64,000 bases of DNA from a bacterium D16-51. GTDB taxonomy: Bacteria; Bacillota; Clostridia; Lachnospirales; Lachnospiraceae. The notes below the pieces were generated by a model. That model was not told where the DNA came from and ran no database searches. It saw nothing but the letters and a program-made list of their open reading frames with translations. Position numbers and translations under genes: made by a program. The stretch covers positions 1 through 64,000 of the forward strand of contig RAYE01000015.1 in assembly GCA_003612285.1 (NCBI GenBank), given 5' to 3'. Position 1 is the first letter of the stretch. Every line of letters begins with the position of its first letter. This document shows, piece after piece, positions 8,845 through 17,932 of the stretch.

Positions 8845-9882
8845 CTAATCCCTGCTGTTTTTCATTAAAAAAATACTGAATATATTCCCCTTTCCCTGAT
8901 AATTCCCAACCTTTATATACCCGCCCTGGCCTGCTGCTACCTGCCGCGACAAATACAGCCCAAGCCCCACTCCTTCTTTAACACATGCTGCATTTTTCCC
9001 TCTATAATACCGATTAAATATAGCGGGATATTCTTCCTTAGGGATTGGCGTCCCATAATTTATTACGTCTACCCTTACAAAAAGTTCATAAGATGTTATC
9101 TGCACTAAAATACTGCTGCCCTCCTCCCCATATTTCACTGCATTATCCAATAAATTAAAAACAGCCTCTTCCGTCCATTTGCTGTCATAGAATGCCTCTG
9201 CGTCCTGTTCCCCAGAAAAAACAATTTCATCTCCGTGCGCCTCTGCCTTAACAGAGATTTCATCAATTGCCGAAAGAACCGCCGGCAAAACAGGCTGGCG
9301 CTTTGGTTCAAGCTTCCTTATATCATCTTCTAACTGTGCTGCTTTATGAAACCCATCCCCAAGCCACCCAAGTTTTTCAATTTGATGGTTTATAATTTCA
9401 TAAACCTTTTCTTTCTCCTCCTTGACAAGCCCTTCCTGCATCAAAAAACCAGAATAAATCTGTATATTCGTCAGAGGCGTATTAATCTGATGAACCAAAT
9501 CTGCCACAAGGCTGCCCATTTCCTTACGCAGTTTCTTTTCCCTTTCCTGGGAACAATTCAGTATCTGATAAAGCTTTATCAACTGATACTGGAACTTCCC
9601 TAACAGAGAATCTTCCATTTCTGAAAACTGCCGTACCGGGCATCCATCAATCATACTCTGGATACAGTTATCTACCCGCTGCATAACATTTGAAATCTTC
9701 CTTGAAACTGCCAGATAGGCAGCGAAAAAAATAATAAGATTCCATAATCCATATATAAATATAATGGAAAAAGCAGCCATCCCCACCCTCAAAGACATAA
9801 TAGCAAATACTGCCAGGGACAGCAGCCACACTGCAAATGCCGTTATTATGGTTATCTTTATCTGTACCCCATCATTCCTCAT
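8845..9882 (-). CDS. Sensor histidine kinase with short membrane sensor
   Basis: A 345-residue kinase. Two hydrophobic helices (about residues 6-30 and 33-55) with almost no extracytoplasmic loop recall intramembrane-sensing kinases of BceS/VanS-like systems. H-box: LVADLVHQINTPLTNI. ATP-binding motifs: NLLDNAVKYG (N-box) and EGVGLGLYLSRQV (G-box). The ATG follows GGAG and overlaps the response regulator stop by 11 bases. It probably phosphorylates that regulator in response to the state of the adjacent ABC transporter. Confidence 0.85.
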   Translation of the reverse strand: MRNDGVQIKITIITAFAVWLLSLAVFAIMSLRVGMAAFSIIFIYGLWNLIIFFAAYLAVSRKISNVMQRVDNCIQSMIDGCPVRQFSEMEDSLLGKFQYQLIKLYQILNCSQEREKKLRKEMGSLVADLVHQINTPLTNIQIYSGFLMQEGLVKEEKEKVYEIINHQIEKLGWLGDGFHKAAQLEDDIRKLEPKRQPVLPAVLSAIDEISVKAEAHGDEIVFSGEQDAEAFYDSKWTEEAVFNLLDNAVKYGEEGSSILVQITSYELFVRVDVINYGTPIPKEEYPAIFNRYYRGKNAACVKEGVGLGLYLSRQVAAGQGGYIKVGNYQGKGNIFSIFLMKNSRD

Positions 9883-10552
9883 CTCGGTCACTCCATTTAT
9901 ATCCAATCCCGAAAACATTCTTTATCCATTTTGGATGTTTCCTGTCTTCCTCTATCTTTGCGCGCAGCCGGGTAACTGTGACGCTTAACGTATTTTTATC
10001 TACGAAATTACCATCAATATCCCATATCTTCCCAAGCAGGATTTCTGTAGTAAGCACCTGGTTCCTGTTTTGCAGGAACACTTCCAAAAGCCTGGTTTCT
10101 GTTTTACTTAAAGGCACAAATTCCCCCTCTCTTGCCAGTGTCTTTTCCCGGAAATCGTACACAAGCCCCCTTACGCAATATTTATCCGATTCCCGCTTCC
10201 CCCGGTTAAGCACTGCCTTTAGCCTTCTTAATAACAAGGGGACAGAAAATGGTTTTGTTATATAGTCATCTGCCCCCGCATCAAACCCCTTAATCATATC
10301 CTGTTCCGTATTATGGGCTGTCAGAAAAATGCATGGCACACCAGAAACCTTCCTCAATTTTTCCAGATAATCCCTGCTGCTGCCATCTGGCAGGGTAATA
10401 TCCAGAAATACTGCATCTACTGATGAAACAGGGACAGATTCCAACTCCCATAGACTCCCTGCCGTCTCCACTTCATACCCTTCATTTTCCAGGGCATGCA
10501 CTACGCCATTCCGCAAATCCCTGTCATCTTCCACAACCAAAATACGGGCCAT
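9872..10552 (-). CDS. OmpR/PhoB-type response regulator
   Basis: A 226-residue two-domain regulator. The receiver has the acidic pair ED at 8-9, phosphoacceptor Asp51 (VFLDITLPDG) and Lys in DDYITKPFSVP. The C-terminal winged helix (about 125-226) ends with VTVTRLRAKIEEDRKHPKWI, NVFGIGYKW. The start MARILVV follows AAAGGAG. It lies between the permease and the kinase; a pair of 11-bp direct repeats upstream of the ATPase gene is a candidate target. Confidence 0.9.
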   Translation of the reverse strand: MARILVVEDDRDLRNGVVHALENEGYEVETAGSLWELESVPVSSVDAVFLDITLPDGSSRDYLEKLRKVSGVPCIFLTAHNTEQDMIKGFDAGADDYITKPFSVPLLLRRLKAVLNRGKRESDKYCVRGLVYDFREKTLAREGEFVPLSKTETRLLEVFLQNRNQVLTTEILLGKIWDIDGNFVDKNTLSVTVTRLRAKIEEDRKHPKWIKNVFGIGYKWSDRDEE

Positions 10553-10585
10553 CCCTCTGTCTCCTTTTTTCAAATATTACTGCTG

Positions 10586-13105
10586 CTACTCTGCTTCCCG
10601 CAGCCGCTCCACTACTGCCTTCTTATTCAGGCTTCCAGTCAGGACGTAACTGACAATGCAGTCAACCAACAGCCCCGCCACAAGGACTAACAGGCAGGAC
10701 ACTGCATACATAGAAGAAACATATCTTATAAAAAGAAGCGATGCCAGAAGATGGGCAGCCGGGACAGTAAAAATGCAGACAGGAGCAAACCCTGCCACAA
10801 TCATTTTCATGCCATCCAGACATATGCCTGCTGCCATTTGACGTTTTGTCATCCCAACCGACTGCATTGCTGCATATTCAAGCTTCCTTGACATAACATC
10901 TGTTACTATTGTATTTACAATATTTACCAGCCCAATCACTCCAAGAGCCAGTCCAAAGATAATCCCAATATACATCTCCTGGAATCTTTTATTTTCTTCT
11001 TCCTTCCTGGTTTTATATTTAGAACCTACCTTCACCTGAAAATTAAAACTGTCTTTGACCATCTGTTCCAAAGTCTCCTGCTCTGCTTCCAAATCTTTCC
11101 CGAAAGTATTGATGTGCAGGGCGCTAATCATCTTTCCAGCATCCTCTCCATAAACCTCCCGAAACGCCTTATCTGAAATTACAAATTGCATCCCCTTATC
11201 TATATTTCCTGCATAATTATCATCTTTCACACATACAACTGCCATCACAGTAAATTCCCTTGTCTGGTACTTCTGGTGTCTAGGATTCCAAAAAGAAAGC
11301 TTTACTTTATCCCCTGCTTTCATCCCATACTTTGTATATTCCTTTTTATCCGATTCTGTAGAAACTGAAAACGGCTGATAAATCAGGTAATCACCAGATG
11401 CAAATAACCCCGTATCCGCTTTCCCGTCCAGGATATCCATATTCTTCATCTCCATATCCAGGGCATCCGGTTCCATCCCAATAATGCCTGTCTCTGCATT
11501 TCCTTTTTCTACCAGCCAATCCCAGTCTTCCTTTCCCAGACCCAATTTCCGGTATTCCTTTTCCATTACCTTCTTATAATGCCCCTCCATTTTTACCTCT
11601 CCCATGGATTCCCCATATACGCCATTCTGCTCTATCCTGTCACATCTTTCACCTCTGGCGCGGTAAAACAGGTAACTTTCTTTTACAAAGCCAAGTTCAC
11701 GGATATCTTGTATAAACTCTTCTGACATAGGTTCATACGGCTCAGGCATAAGCTGTTTTGCATGCCATTGCTCCACAACAAAATCCGATTCATTCATGCG
11801 TCCCACCATCCATTCAGTGTCATATCCGGCAAATACAGTAAATACTGCACAAAACAAAATACCGCCCAGCGCAAAGGAAACTGCTGCAAATATTTTTTTC
11901 TTCCTCCCCGAATTACGAAATTTTGAGGCTGCTATCGGAGATATCCTCCTTGCCAGAGATATCGCTGTCCGGCTGCTTACCCATACAGTCCCTGCTGAAA
12001 ACACTGCCGCAAAGAGAAGGGCAAAAAAAAGAGAACTATTTATCTCATAATACTTTGCATAAGATAAACTCATTGTCTGTAAATAATGTATGATAAAGAA
12101 ATTTAACCATGCCCCAAGGGACATCCCAATAAGAATCCCGGCTGCCCCCAAACGCCTCACCTGCCAGCGGAACATGACACTAATTTGCTTCCCTGTCATT
12201 CCAATCACTTTCATGTTTCCTATAAAACGGATATCATTTACAATGGATATGCTAAAAATATTATAAATCAGGAAAAAACCACAGGCAATAACAATTGCCA
12301 AAAGGGCAGCCATGCTTATAAGCTCTTCCTCCATCTCCGCCTCTGTACTTACCAGGATACCATTCCCTTCCACTGCTTCATTTAAAGCAGAAAGCTTATC
12401 CCTTATCTCATCTGTCCCTGAAAAAGCGGTCACATCTGCAAACTTCACATAAATTACACTGGAAATATCATTTAATTCCGGATTATAGCTATCAGGAAAT
12501 GCTTCCACGGTATAAAGCTCTTCATAATCCTCCAGCCTATCAAAAGGACTGTCGTAAAACCCACAGATTGTCATTTCAAAAGGTTTCTGTTCCATTTTTC
12601 CATTTTTTAAAACGAGCAGGTTCAAAGTGATTTTCTGCCCTGGAACTATATCTCTCCCTATTTTTTCCGCAAGCGTATCAGACATTAATACTTCCTGCTC
12701 GTTTTCAGGAGTTCTCCCAGAAAGCAGTTCAACATAGTGATGCTTATAATATCCATTATCTACTGCCACAAATTTTACCGTATTGCCTGCAAACTCCCTG
12801 TTCCTTGGCGTCCCCTGCATACACGGCCTGGCGATATCCGCCCATTCCACGCCCGGCTGTTTTCTCACTTTTTCCAAAGTCTGCAAATTCCCATAAATTC
12901 CTGCACCGTCCGCCCCAGGCCCCGGCTTCATCCCAGATTCTGCCATTAGCGCGTCCACTGTACTGACGCCTGCGCCACAGATTACAGTAATCAGTACCGC
13001 CGTCAACACAATTGCCAGGCATGCCATACAATTGCGGAGGCGGTGCACTTTCATCATTTCCCTTGCAATCTCAACCGGCAAGGCTTTATTCGTATTTTCA
13101 AACAC
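10586..13105 (-). CDS. FtsX-type ABC permease of a peptide-resistance-like exporter
   Basis: An 839-residue permease. A GTG start is chosen: GGAGG lies 8 bases upstream and it yields the family-typical N-terminus FENTNKALPVEIAREMMK. One helix at about 35-60, a large extracellular domain, three helices (about 270-390), a further helix and large extracellular region, and three helices at the C-terminus give the MacB/BceB-like FtsX pattern with two FtsX domains. It overlaps the ATPase gene by 8 bases. With the ATPase it likely expels or senses membrane-active peptides; substrate unknown. Confidence 0.85.
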   Translation of the reverse strand: MFENTNKALPVEIAREMMKVHRLRNCMACLAIVLTAVLITVICGAGVSTVDALMAESGMKPGPGADGAGIYGNLQTLEKVRKQPGVEWADIARPCMQGTPRNREFAGNTVKFVAVDNGYYKHHYVELLSGRTPENEQEVLMSDTLAEKIGRDIVPGQKITLNLLVLKNGKMEQKPFEMTICGFYDSPFDRLEDYEELYTVEAFPDSYNPELNDISSVIYVKFADVTAFSGTDEIRDKLSALNEAVEGNGILVSTEAEMEEELISMAALLAIVIACGFFLIYNIFSISIVNDIRFIGNMKVIGMTGKQISVMFRWQVRRLGAAGILIGMSLGAWLNFFIIHYLQTMSLSYAKYYEINSSLFFALLFAAVFSAGTVWVSSRTAISLARRISPIAASKFRNSGRKKKIFAAVSFALGGILFCAVFTVFAGYDTEWMVGRMNESDFVVEQWHAKQLMPEPYEPMSEEFIQDIRELGFVKESYLFYRARGERCDRIEQNGVYGESMGEVKMEGHYKKVMEKEYRKLGLGKEDWDWLVEKGNAETGIIGMEPDALDMEMKNMDILDGKADTGLFASGDYLIYQPFSVSTESDKKEYTKYGMKAGDKVKLSFWNPRHQKYQTREFTVMAVVCVKDDNYAGNIDKGMQFVISDKAFREVYGEDAGKMISALHINTFGKDLEAEQETLEQMVKDSFNFQVKVGSKYKTRKEEENKRFQEMYIGIIFGLALGVIGLVNIVNTIVTDVMSRKLEYAAMQSVGMTKRQMAAGICLDGMKMIVAGFAPVCIFTVPAAHLLASLLFIRYVSSMYAVSCLLVLVAGLLVDCIVSYVLTGSLNKKAVVERLREAE

Positions 13106-13778
13106 CAGCCCCACCTCCAACAATCTTCCCATCTTCTATATGGAGAATGCGGTCCGCAAGCTGTGCAATCTCTTCATTGTGGGTAATCATAATAACCGTC
13201 TGTGCAAATTCCCGGCTTGTTGTCTTTAAAAGCCCCATAACTTCCTGGCTCGTCCTGGAATCCAGGTTTCCCGTTGGTTCATCTGCCAAAACCAGCGCTG
13301 GTTTTGCAGCCAGGGCACGTGCAATGGCAACCCTCTGCTGCTGTCCTCCCGATAACTGGTTTGGATATGCTTTTAATTTGTCCCCAATGCCAAGCACAGA
13401 AGTAATCCGCTCAATGTACTTGGCATCTGGCTTATTTCCATCAAGCCGGACCGGCATTATAATGTTTTTGTAAGAATTCAGGACGGTTACCAGATTGTAG
13501 TTCTGAAATACAAACCCAATCTTCCTTCTTCGGAAAACAGTCAGTTCATCCTGGCGAAAACCAGAAATTTCCTGCCCTTCAATCCAGACTTCCCCACGAT
13601 CCAGAAAATCCAGCCCGCCAATTAAGTTCAGCAATGTCGTCTTACCGGAACCGCTTGTCCCAACTACTGCTATAAATTCTCCTTTCCCAACAGAGAAACT
13701 AATCCCATCCACTGCCCTGACAAGATTTTCCCCGCTGCCATAATGCTTAAATACATTCTTTACTTCAAGTATCTTCAT
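13098..13778 (-). CDS. ABC transporter ATP-binding protein (MacB/BceA-like)
   Basis: A 226-residue ATPase with Walker A GTSGSGKTT, Q-loop FVFQNYNLV, signature LSGGQQQRVAIARA, Walker B LVLADEPTGNLD and H-loop MITHN. The LSGGQQQR/ADEPTGNLD pairing is typical of ATPases serving FtsX permeases. First gene of the module ATPase-permease-regulator-kinase, the arrangement of antimicrobial peptide detoxification systems. Confidence 0.9.
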   Translation of the reverse strand: MKILEVKNVFKHYGSGENLVRAVDGISFSVGKGEFIAVVGTSGSGKTTLLNLIGGLDFLDRGEVWIEGQEISGFRQDELTVFRRRKIGFVFQNYNLVTVLNSYKNIIMPVRLDGNKPDAKYIERITSVLGIGDKLKAYPNQLSGGQQQRVAIARALAAKPALVLADEPTGNLDSRTSQEVMGLLKTTSREFAQTVIMITHNEEIAQLADRILHIEDGKIVGGGAGV

Positions 13779-13820
13779 AAAAATCTCCCTTTCCGCGCCT
13801 TTTGCGGCACAAATAGTGAT

Positions 13821-13908
13821 GAAAAATGCTGGTTTTACATTTTTCCTGTGTGAAATTTAATATATCTTAGGCGGTGTTTTTTGCTGCCTTAGATATATTT
13901 TCCATTCT
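13821..13908 (-). repeat. Two-hairpin leader repeat upstream of the ABC module
   Basis: Read on the minus strand: a stem built from AATATATCTAAGGC and GCCTAAGATATATT-like arms, then AAAAATG-N9-CATTTTT, ending 42 bases before the ATPase start. A related copy precedes atpE at 57520. Both keep the order of the stems, the GAAAAATGCTG end and the CTTAG...CTTAG spacing. Confidence 0.5.
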
Positions 13909-13917
13909 TACAGCCCC

Positions 13918-13956
13918 AATAAGGAACTGTAAATAACTTATTTACAGTTCCTTATT
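13918..13956. repeat. AGGAACTGT inverted repeat with 17-bp perfect stem
   Basis: AATAAGGAACTGTAAAT and ATTTACAGTTCCTTATT flank a 5-base loop. This is a member of a dispersed family also seen at 31023, 32247, 35541, 41261 and 48847. It follows the M15 peptidase gene and may end its transcript, but lacks a long T run. Confidence 0.6.
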
Positions 13957-13967
13957 TAAGCAGGAAA

Positions 13968-13989
13968 TTCTTACAAAGTTCTTACAAAG
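13968..13989. promoter_or_regulatory. Tandem 11-bp direct repeats, candidate response regulator site
   Basis: TTCTTACAAAG occurs twice back to back (13968-13978 and 13979-13989). An 11-bp period places two monomers on one face of DNA, as OmpR/PhoB-family regulators require. It lies about 190 bases upstream of the ATPase gene of the module encoding such a regulator. No clear -35/-10 pair was assigned. Confidence 0.4.
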
Positions 13990-14053
13990 ATATTCGATTT
14001 ACGTTTATTTGGGATATTTACAGAATCAACAACTTGCTACAGGCAATGGGATA

Positions 14054-14734
14054 TTAAATTTCAAAATGCTGGTAATCCTTACTGTATTTCCAATCACCGC
14101 CCCAGCGAAAACCGTATTTTTTAAATATTTTGGTAATCCGGCTGTTTTTCTGAATCATATAACGGGCATACTTTCCCTTACACTTTTTCACATCCCGCAC
14201 CCGGTAAGCCTTGCCATTCTCAGGCGACAGAATCCCTTTTGAATTGATATACGGGTTAATCCGCGGATTAATATCAATTGCCAGCCCCAAAGCATGTTTT
14301 GAAAGGCGGTTTGTCCCTGCCACAGTCCTGAAATTAAAAGAAGAGGTATTATTGGCCTCCATTGATTTCTCATCATCCGCATTATATTCATCAATTAAAC
14401 GGATACGCTGAATCGGATATTTTATCTGAAACAGTTCATAAAAAATCTGAACTGTCTTCTTTGCAATCTTCTTATTCACAATCAGCTCGCCATTTCTTAC
14501 TTCACCATTAAAATTATAATATTTCACCCTGACATAACGCAAATCATCATATGTTATATAAGAGTTTTTATGGAAGGACACACCCTTTATTTTTTTCTTT
14601 ATCTGCCCCGTCAATTTCTGGTATGTAAATCCATCTTTATAAACCTTTGCCTGTGCGGCATAATCCATATGTAAAAGCGAAACAAGCATCCCTATCATAC
14701 AAAGCGCTCCTGTCAATTTTTTTCCTGTTTTCAT
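14054..14734 (-). CDS. M15 family peptidase, D-alanyl-D-alanine carboxypeptidase-like
   Basis: A 226-residue secreted protein. The start MKTGKKLTGALCMIGMLVSL gives a signal peptide and follows AGGAGG. The metallopeptidase domain has SKHALGLAIDINPRINP (Zn ligands His and Asp) and the C-terminal DWKYSKDYQHFEI (third His), plus the WGGDW loop. These mark M15 enzymes that trim peptidoglycan stem peptides. The upstream ATG at 14764 lies in a repeat and is rejected. Confidence 0.8.
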   Translation of the reverse strand: MKTGKKLTGALCMIGMLVSLLHMDYAAQAKVYKDGFTYQKLTGQIKKKIKGVSFHKNSYITYDDLRYVRVKYYNFNGEVRNGELIVNKKIAKKTVQIFYELFQIKYPIQRIRLIDEYNADDEKSMEANNTSSFNFRTVAGTNRLSKHALGLAIDINPRINPYINSKGILSPENGKAYRVRDVKKCKGKYARYMIQKNSRITKIFKKYGFRWGGDWKYSKDYQHFEI

Positions 14735-14780
14735 ATCCTGCCATCCTCCTGTAAAAAAGGGCACCGCCAGCGCTGGTGCC

Positions 14781-14945
14781 CTAGTATAGCAAATACTAAT
14801 TAACTGGTATACTTACTTGTCTGATTGCCCATCTGCTTCGTTGTCGTCAATCGACGTAGCCACCGCTACGTCTCACTCCTCCGCCTCGCATATAGAACAA
14901 TCATCCAGCGTCAGTATACCAGAAATTAATTATTTGCTATACTAG
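14781..14945 (-). ncRNA. Terminal-inverted-repeat element with conserved structured core, copy A
   Basis: The ends CTAGTATAGCAAATA...CTGGTATAC form an imperfect inverted repeat of about 32 bp. Read on the minus strand, the core has an outer stem TGATTG/CAATCA, a purine-rich strand GCGAGGCGGAGGAGTGAG, an 8-bp hairpin GACGTAGC-GGTG-GCTACGTC (14853-14872) and a conserved strand TTGACGACAACG. Copy B at 32082 keeps the unpaired segments while both stems change with compensation. Whether it is transcribed is unknown. Confidence 0.5.
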
Positions 14946-14968
14946 CAAGAATTGCTTCGCAATTCTTG
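14946..14968. repeat. CAAGAATTGC hairpin repeat
   Basis: CAAGAATTGC-ttc-GCAATTCTTG is a perfect 10-bp stem immediately after the inverted-repeat element. An identical copy lies at 15438-15460. In both places a GGGCACC...GGTGCCC palindrome is nearby (14759-14781 and 15412-15434). Confidence 0.6.
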
Positions 14969-15017
14969 TCGATAACCACTACGATTACAGCAATTTCCTA
15001 TGAAGAGTTCCTAACGT

Positions 15018-15048
15018 AAAAGAGGAACTGCAGAACAGTTCCTCTTTT
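15018..15048. terminator. Perfect 13-bp stem-loop, likely bidirectional terminator
   Basis: AAAAGAGGAACTG-cagaa-CAGTTCCTCTTTT. The T4 ends on both strands fit a terminator; the GGAACTG/CAGTTCC core also links it to the AGGAACTGT repeat family. Confidence 0.5.
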
Positions 15049-15198
15049 GGAGAAGGTATTTTTGTTACTTATGGGGTGTAGCAAAAACTATATAATGTAT
15101 TGGGGTTTACGATGATTAGTATACCAGCAGGCATAGATAAAGTGTGCACAAATTACCATTTATTTTCTTTTTTCTTTTGTGCATCTTTACATCCAAAT

Positions 15199-15252
15199 TA
15201 AAAAAGCCGTGAAATACAGTTTAAAAACTGCCAAAAAATCAACGGCTTTTTC
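15199..15252 (-). terminator. Terminator downstream of ftsH
   Basis: AAAAAGCCGT and ACGGCTTTTT pair around a 30-base loop that contains a second small stem (CAGTTT/AAACTG). On the minus strand it is followed by T6, about 225 bases after the ftsH stop. Confidence 0.55.
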
Positions 15253-15289
15253 ATTATTCTTATAAAGCAGGCTCTTCCTGTGTAAAAAA

Positions 15290-15403
15290 GGTGCGAAGCC
15301 TTTCCAGGCTCGAAACCCCCTCGCCAGGCAAGGCTACTGTCGCACCTAAGAAGAACGCAAAACCAGCGTTCTTCACACTCAAATCGGCGAAATTTCCTAT
15401 CGC
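15290..15403. mobile_element. 114-bp dispersed element, intact copy
   Basis: Almost identical to the copy inserted in the Rpn gene at 33990 and exactly the same length. Internal stems: GGTGCGA/TCGCACC, and GAAGAACGC-aaaacca-GCGTTCTTC. The flanks GTAAAAAA on the left and ATAAAAAA on the right look like an 8-bp target duplication with one difference. No coding capacity. Confidence 0.65.
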
Positions 15404-15411
15404 ATAAAAAA

Positions 15412-15460
15412 GGGCACCGCCAGCGCTGGTGCCCTAGCAAGAATTGCTTCGCAATTCTTG
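15412..15460. repeat. GGGCACC palindrome and CAAGAATTGC hairpin, second copies
   Basis: GGGCACCGCCAGCGCTGGTG then CCC, followed directly by the CAAGAATTGC hairpin, repeats the pair flanking the inverted-repeat element at 14759-14968. The two copies suggest that this element inserted between the two modules, or that the modules were duplicated. Confidence 0.55.
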
Positions 15461-15475
15461 TCGAACACCGCTACA

Positions 15476-17326
15476 TTACAGCATAATTTCCTTTGACATA
15501 AAAAGCGCTTCAAATTCCTGACGGTCAATACGTTCCTTTTCCATTAATAAGTCTGCACAGGCATGGAGCACATCCATATTGTCCTCTAAAATCTTTTTCG
15601 CCTCTGCATATGCCTTATCAATAATCTTTTTCACTTCACTGTCAATCGTTTTGGCAACTTCCTCGCTATAACCACGGCTTGTATGCCCAAAATCCCTTCC
15701 AATGAAAACTTCATCTTCATCAGCATAATTAATCATGCCAATATTTTCAGAAAAACCATATTTCATCACCATATCTTTTGCTGTTGAAGTCGCCTGCTTA
15801 ATATCCTGTGAAGCCCCTGTTGTCACATCATCAAAAATCAGCGATTCGGCAATCCTCCCGCCAAGGCTTGCAACAATGTCCTGCATCATTTTCCCCCTTG
15901 TCAAAAACATTTCATCACGCTCTGGCAGCGGCATTGTGTAACCGGCTGCCCCGCTTCCGGTCGGAATGACGGATACCATATGGACAGGCCCGACATCTGG
16001 AAGGACATGGAACAGGATAGCATGGCCAGCTTCATGGTATGCCGTAATCTTTTTATCTTTTTCAGATATAATCTTACTCTTCTTTTCCTTCCCAATCCCA
16101 ACCTTGATAAAGGATTTGCTGATATCCTCCTGCTCAATAAAGGAGCGGTTTTCCCTGGCACAGGCAATTGCCGCCTCATTTAAAAGATTTTCCAAATCTG
16201 CACCGGTAAAACCAACTGTTGTCTGTGCAATCCGCCCTAAATCAACGTCATCACCAAGCGGCTTCCCTTTTGCGTGGACATTGAGGATTTCCTCACGCCC
16301 CCTTACATCCGGGCGGCCTACTGTCACACGGCGGTCAAAACGCCCCGGGCGCAGAATAGCCGGATCCAGGATATCCACACGGTTTGTGGCTGCCATTACA
16401 ATAATGCCCTCATTTACCCCAAAACCATCCATTTCCACTAACATCTGGTTTAATGTCTGCTCACGCTCGTCATGCCCGCCGCCAAGGCCGGAACCTCTTT
16501 TACGCGCTACCGCATCTATTTCATCAATAAACACAATACATGGCGCGTTTTTCTTCGCTTCCGCAAACATATCACGCACACGCGAAGCACCGACGCCGAC
16601 AAACATTTCCACAAAATCCGAACCGGACAGGCTGAAAAACGGAACGCCTGCCTCTCCCGCTACAGCCTTTGCAAGCAATGTCTTACCAGTTCCCGGAGGC
16701 CCGACTAACAAAATACCTTTCGGGATTCTTGCGCCCACTCCTGTGTACTTCCCAGGATTTGCAAGAAAATCTACAATTTCCTCCAGCTCTTCCTTTTCCT
16801 CCTTCAGGCCTGCAACATCACGGAAACGCTTTGCATGTTCATCCGGGTCAATCCGCTGTGCACGGCTCTTCCCAAAGTTCATCATCTTTGCATTGCTTCC
16901 CCCTGCTCCTGCAGACTGTGCAGACAGGAAGGAAAACAGGAAAAAGATAGCAATAATCCCCAGGCCGTATGGCAGGAGCGTTGTAATCACCCAGGAAGGC
17001 TTCTGGATATTGTTCACCTTACATCTTTTGGCCAATACCGGGTCGCTTAATACAATCTCCTCTATTTCCTTTACATCAGATACATAAAAATTAACAGAAG
17101 AACCATCTGACTTTAAAACATGGATTTCACCAGTCGGCACCTCTTCATTTGGCAGGATTTCTACCGAATCAACCTCTCCCGCCGTCCAGTCCTCACGGAA
17201 CGAAGCGATATTATAATTGCTGTTGGAAGACTGGTTAAAAACTCCCGATACATAAACTGCCACAAAAATAATGGCAAGAATCAGGATATAAAAACCAATT
17301 CCCCCTGTTTTCATCTGTTTCTTCAT
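15476..17326 (-). CDS. ftsH: ATP-dependent zinc metalloprotease FtsH
   Basis: A 616-residue membrane-anchored AAA+ protease. Two transmembrane helices (about 11-30 and 115-135) flank an extracytoplasmic region. The AAA+ module has Walker A GPPGTGKT (209-216), Walker [11 protein letters not shown] and the second region of homology ([20 protein letters not shown]). The M41 peptidase zinc site is HEAGH, with the distal Asp in a later helix. It degrades membrane and regulatory proteins. The ATG follows AAAAGGAG; an upstream in-frame ATG lacks a site. Lies directly after hpt, as in Bacillus subtilis. Confidence 0.97.
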   Translation of the reverse strand: MKKQMKTGGIGFYILILAIIFVAVYVSGVFNQSSNSNYNIASFREDWTAGEVDSVEILPNEEVPTGEIHVLKSDGSSVNFYVSDVKEIEEIVLSDPVLAKRCKVNNIQKPSWVITTLLPYGLGIIAIFFLFSFLSAQSAGAGGSNAKMMNFGKSRAQRIDPDEHAKRFRDVAGLKEEKEELEEIVDFLANPGKYTGVGARIPKGILLVGPPGTGKTLLAKAVAGEAGVPFFSLSGSDFVEMFVGVGASRVRDMFAEAKKNAPCIVFIDEIDAVARKRGSGLGGGHDEREQTLNQMLVEMDGFGVNEGIIVMAATNRVDILDPAILRPGRFDRRVTVGRPDVRGREEILNVHAKGKPLGDDVDLGRIAQTTVGFTGADLENLLNEAAIACARENRSFIEQEDISKSFIKVGIGKEKKSKIISEKDKKITAYHEAGHAILFHVLPDVGPVHMVSVIPTGSGAAGYTMPLPERDEMFLTRGKMMQDIVASLGGRIAESLIFDDVTTGASQDIKQATSTAKDMVMKYGFSENIGMINYADEDEVFIGRDFGHTSRGYSEEVAKTIDSEVKKIIDKAYAEAKKILEDNMDVLHACADLLMEKERIDRQEFEALFMSKEIML

Positions 17327-17386
17327 GAAAAATCTCCTTTTCAAATATTCTTCAGGAACTCCAGGAAAAGAAGCCAGGCTCCCCAA

Positions 17387-17914
17387 CTACTCCTCAAATT
17401 CCAGAACCCCAATATAAGGCAGATTGCGATATTTCTGCGCATAGTCCAGCCCATACCCCACAATAAACTGATCCGGGACCTCATAACCAATATATTCCGT
17501 TTCAATCTCAGCCTCACGCCGCGACGGCTTATCAAGAAGCGCACAGATTTCCAGGCTTGCCGGATTCCTCGCCTGAAGCATTTTTTTCACCATGCAAAGC
17601 GTTTTCCCTGTATCTACGATGTCCTCCACAATCAGGCAATGGCGCCCCTCAATCGGATCATCCAAATCTTTACGGATTTCAAGCTTCCCTGTACTGACTG
17701 TGCCATCCTCATAACTAGAGGCAGCCATAAAATCTATTGTCACAGGCATTGTCAGCCTTTTTGCCAACTCAGTAAAAAAGAATACGCTCCCTCTCAATAT
17801 GCAAATCAAATGAAGCGGCTCTTCCCTGTATTTTTCATTTATCTGCCCCGCAAGCTGTGCAATCCTTTCTGCGACCTGTTCTTCTGAAAACATCTCATGT
17901 ACAATTTCCTTCAT
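17387..17914 (-). CDS. hpt: Hypoxanthine(-guanine) phosphoribosyltransferase
   Basis: A 175-residue purine salvage enzyme that joins hypoxanthine or guanine to PRPP. The PRPP-binding loop is LIVEDIVDTGKTL; PP-loop ICILRGSVFF and base-binding YEVPDQFIVGYGLDY are present. Full length for the family. It lies between tilS and ftsH, the order conserved across Firmicutes. Confidence 0.95.
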   Translation of the reverse strand: MKEIVHEMFSEEQVAERIAQLAGQINEKYREEPLHLICILRGSVFFFTELAKRLTMPVTIDFMAASSYEDGTVSTGKLEIRKDLDDPIEGRHCLIVEDIVDTGKTLCMVKKMLQARNPASLEICALLDKPSRREAEIETEYIGYEVPDQFIVGYGLDYAQKYRNLPYIGVLEFEE

Positions 17915-17932
17915 ACTGCTCCCCTTTCTTCC

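Noticed and set aside
10586-13778. Firm assignment of the ABC module to bacitracin or lantibiotic resistance
   Set aside because: The layout fits, but no substrate-specific feature can be read from sequence.
15966-17087. Long plus-strand open frame of 373 codons
   Set aside because: It lies antisense inside ftsH, has no ribosome site and low-complexity Ser/Pro/Thr composition; it is a shadow of the real gene.
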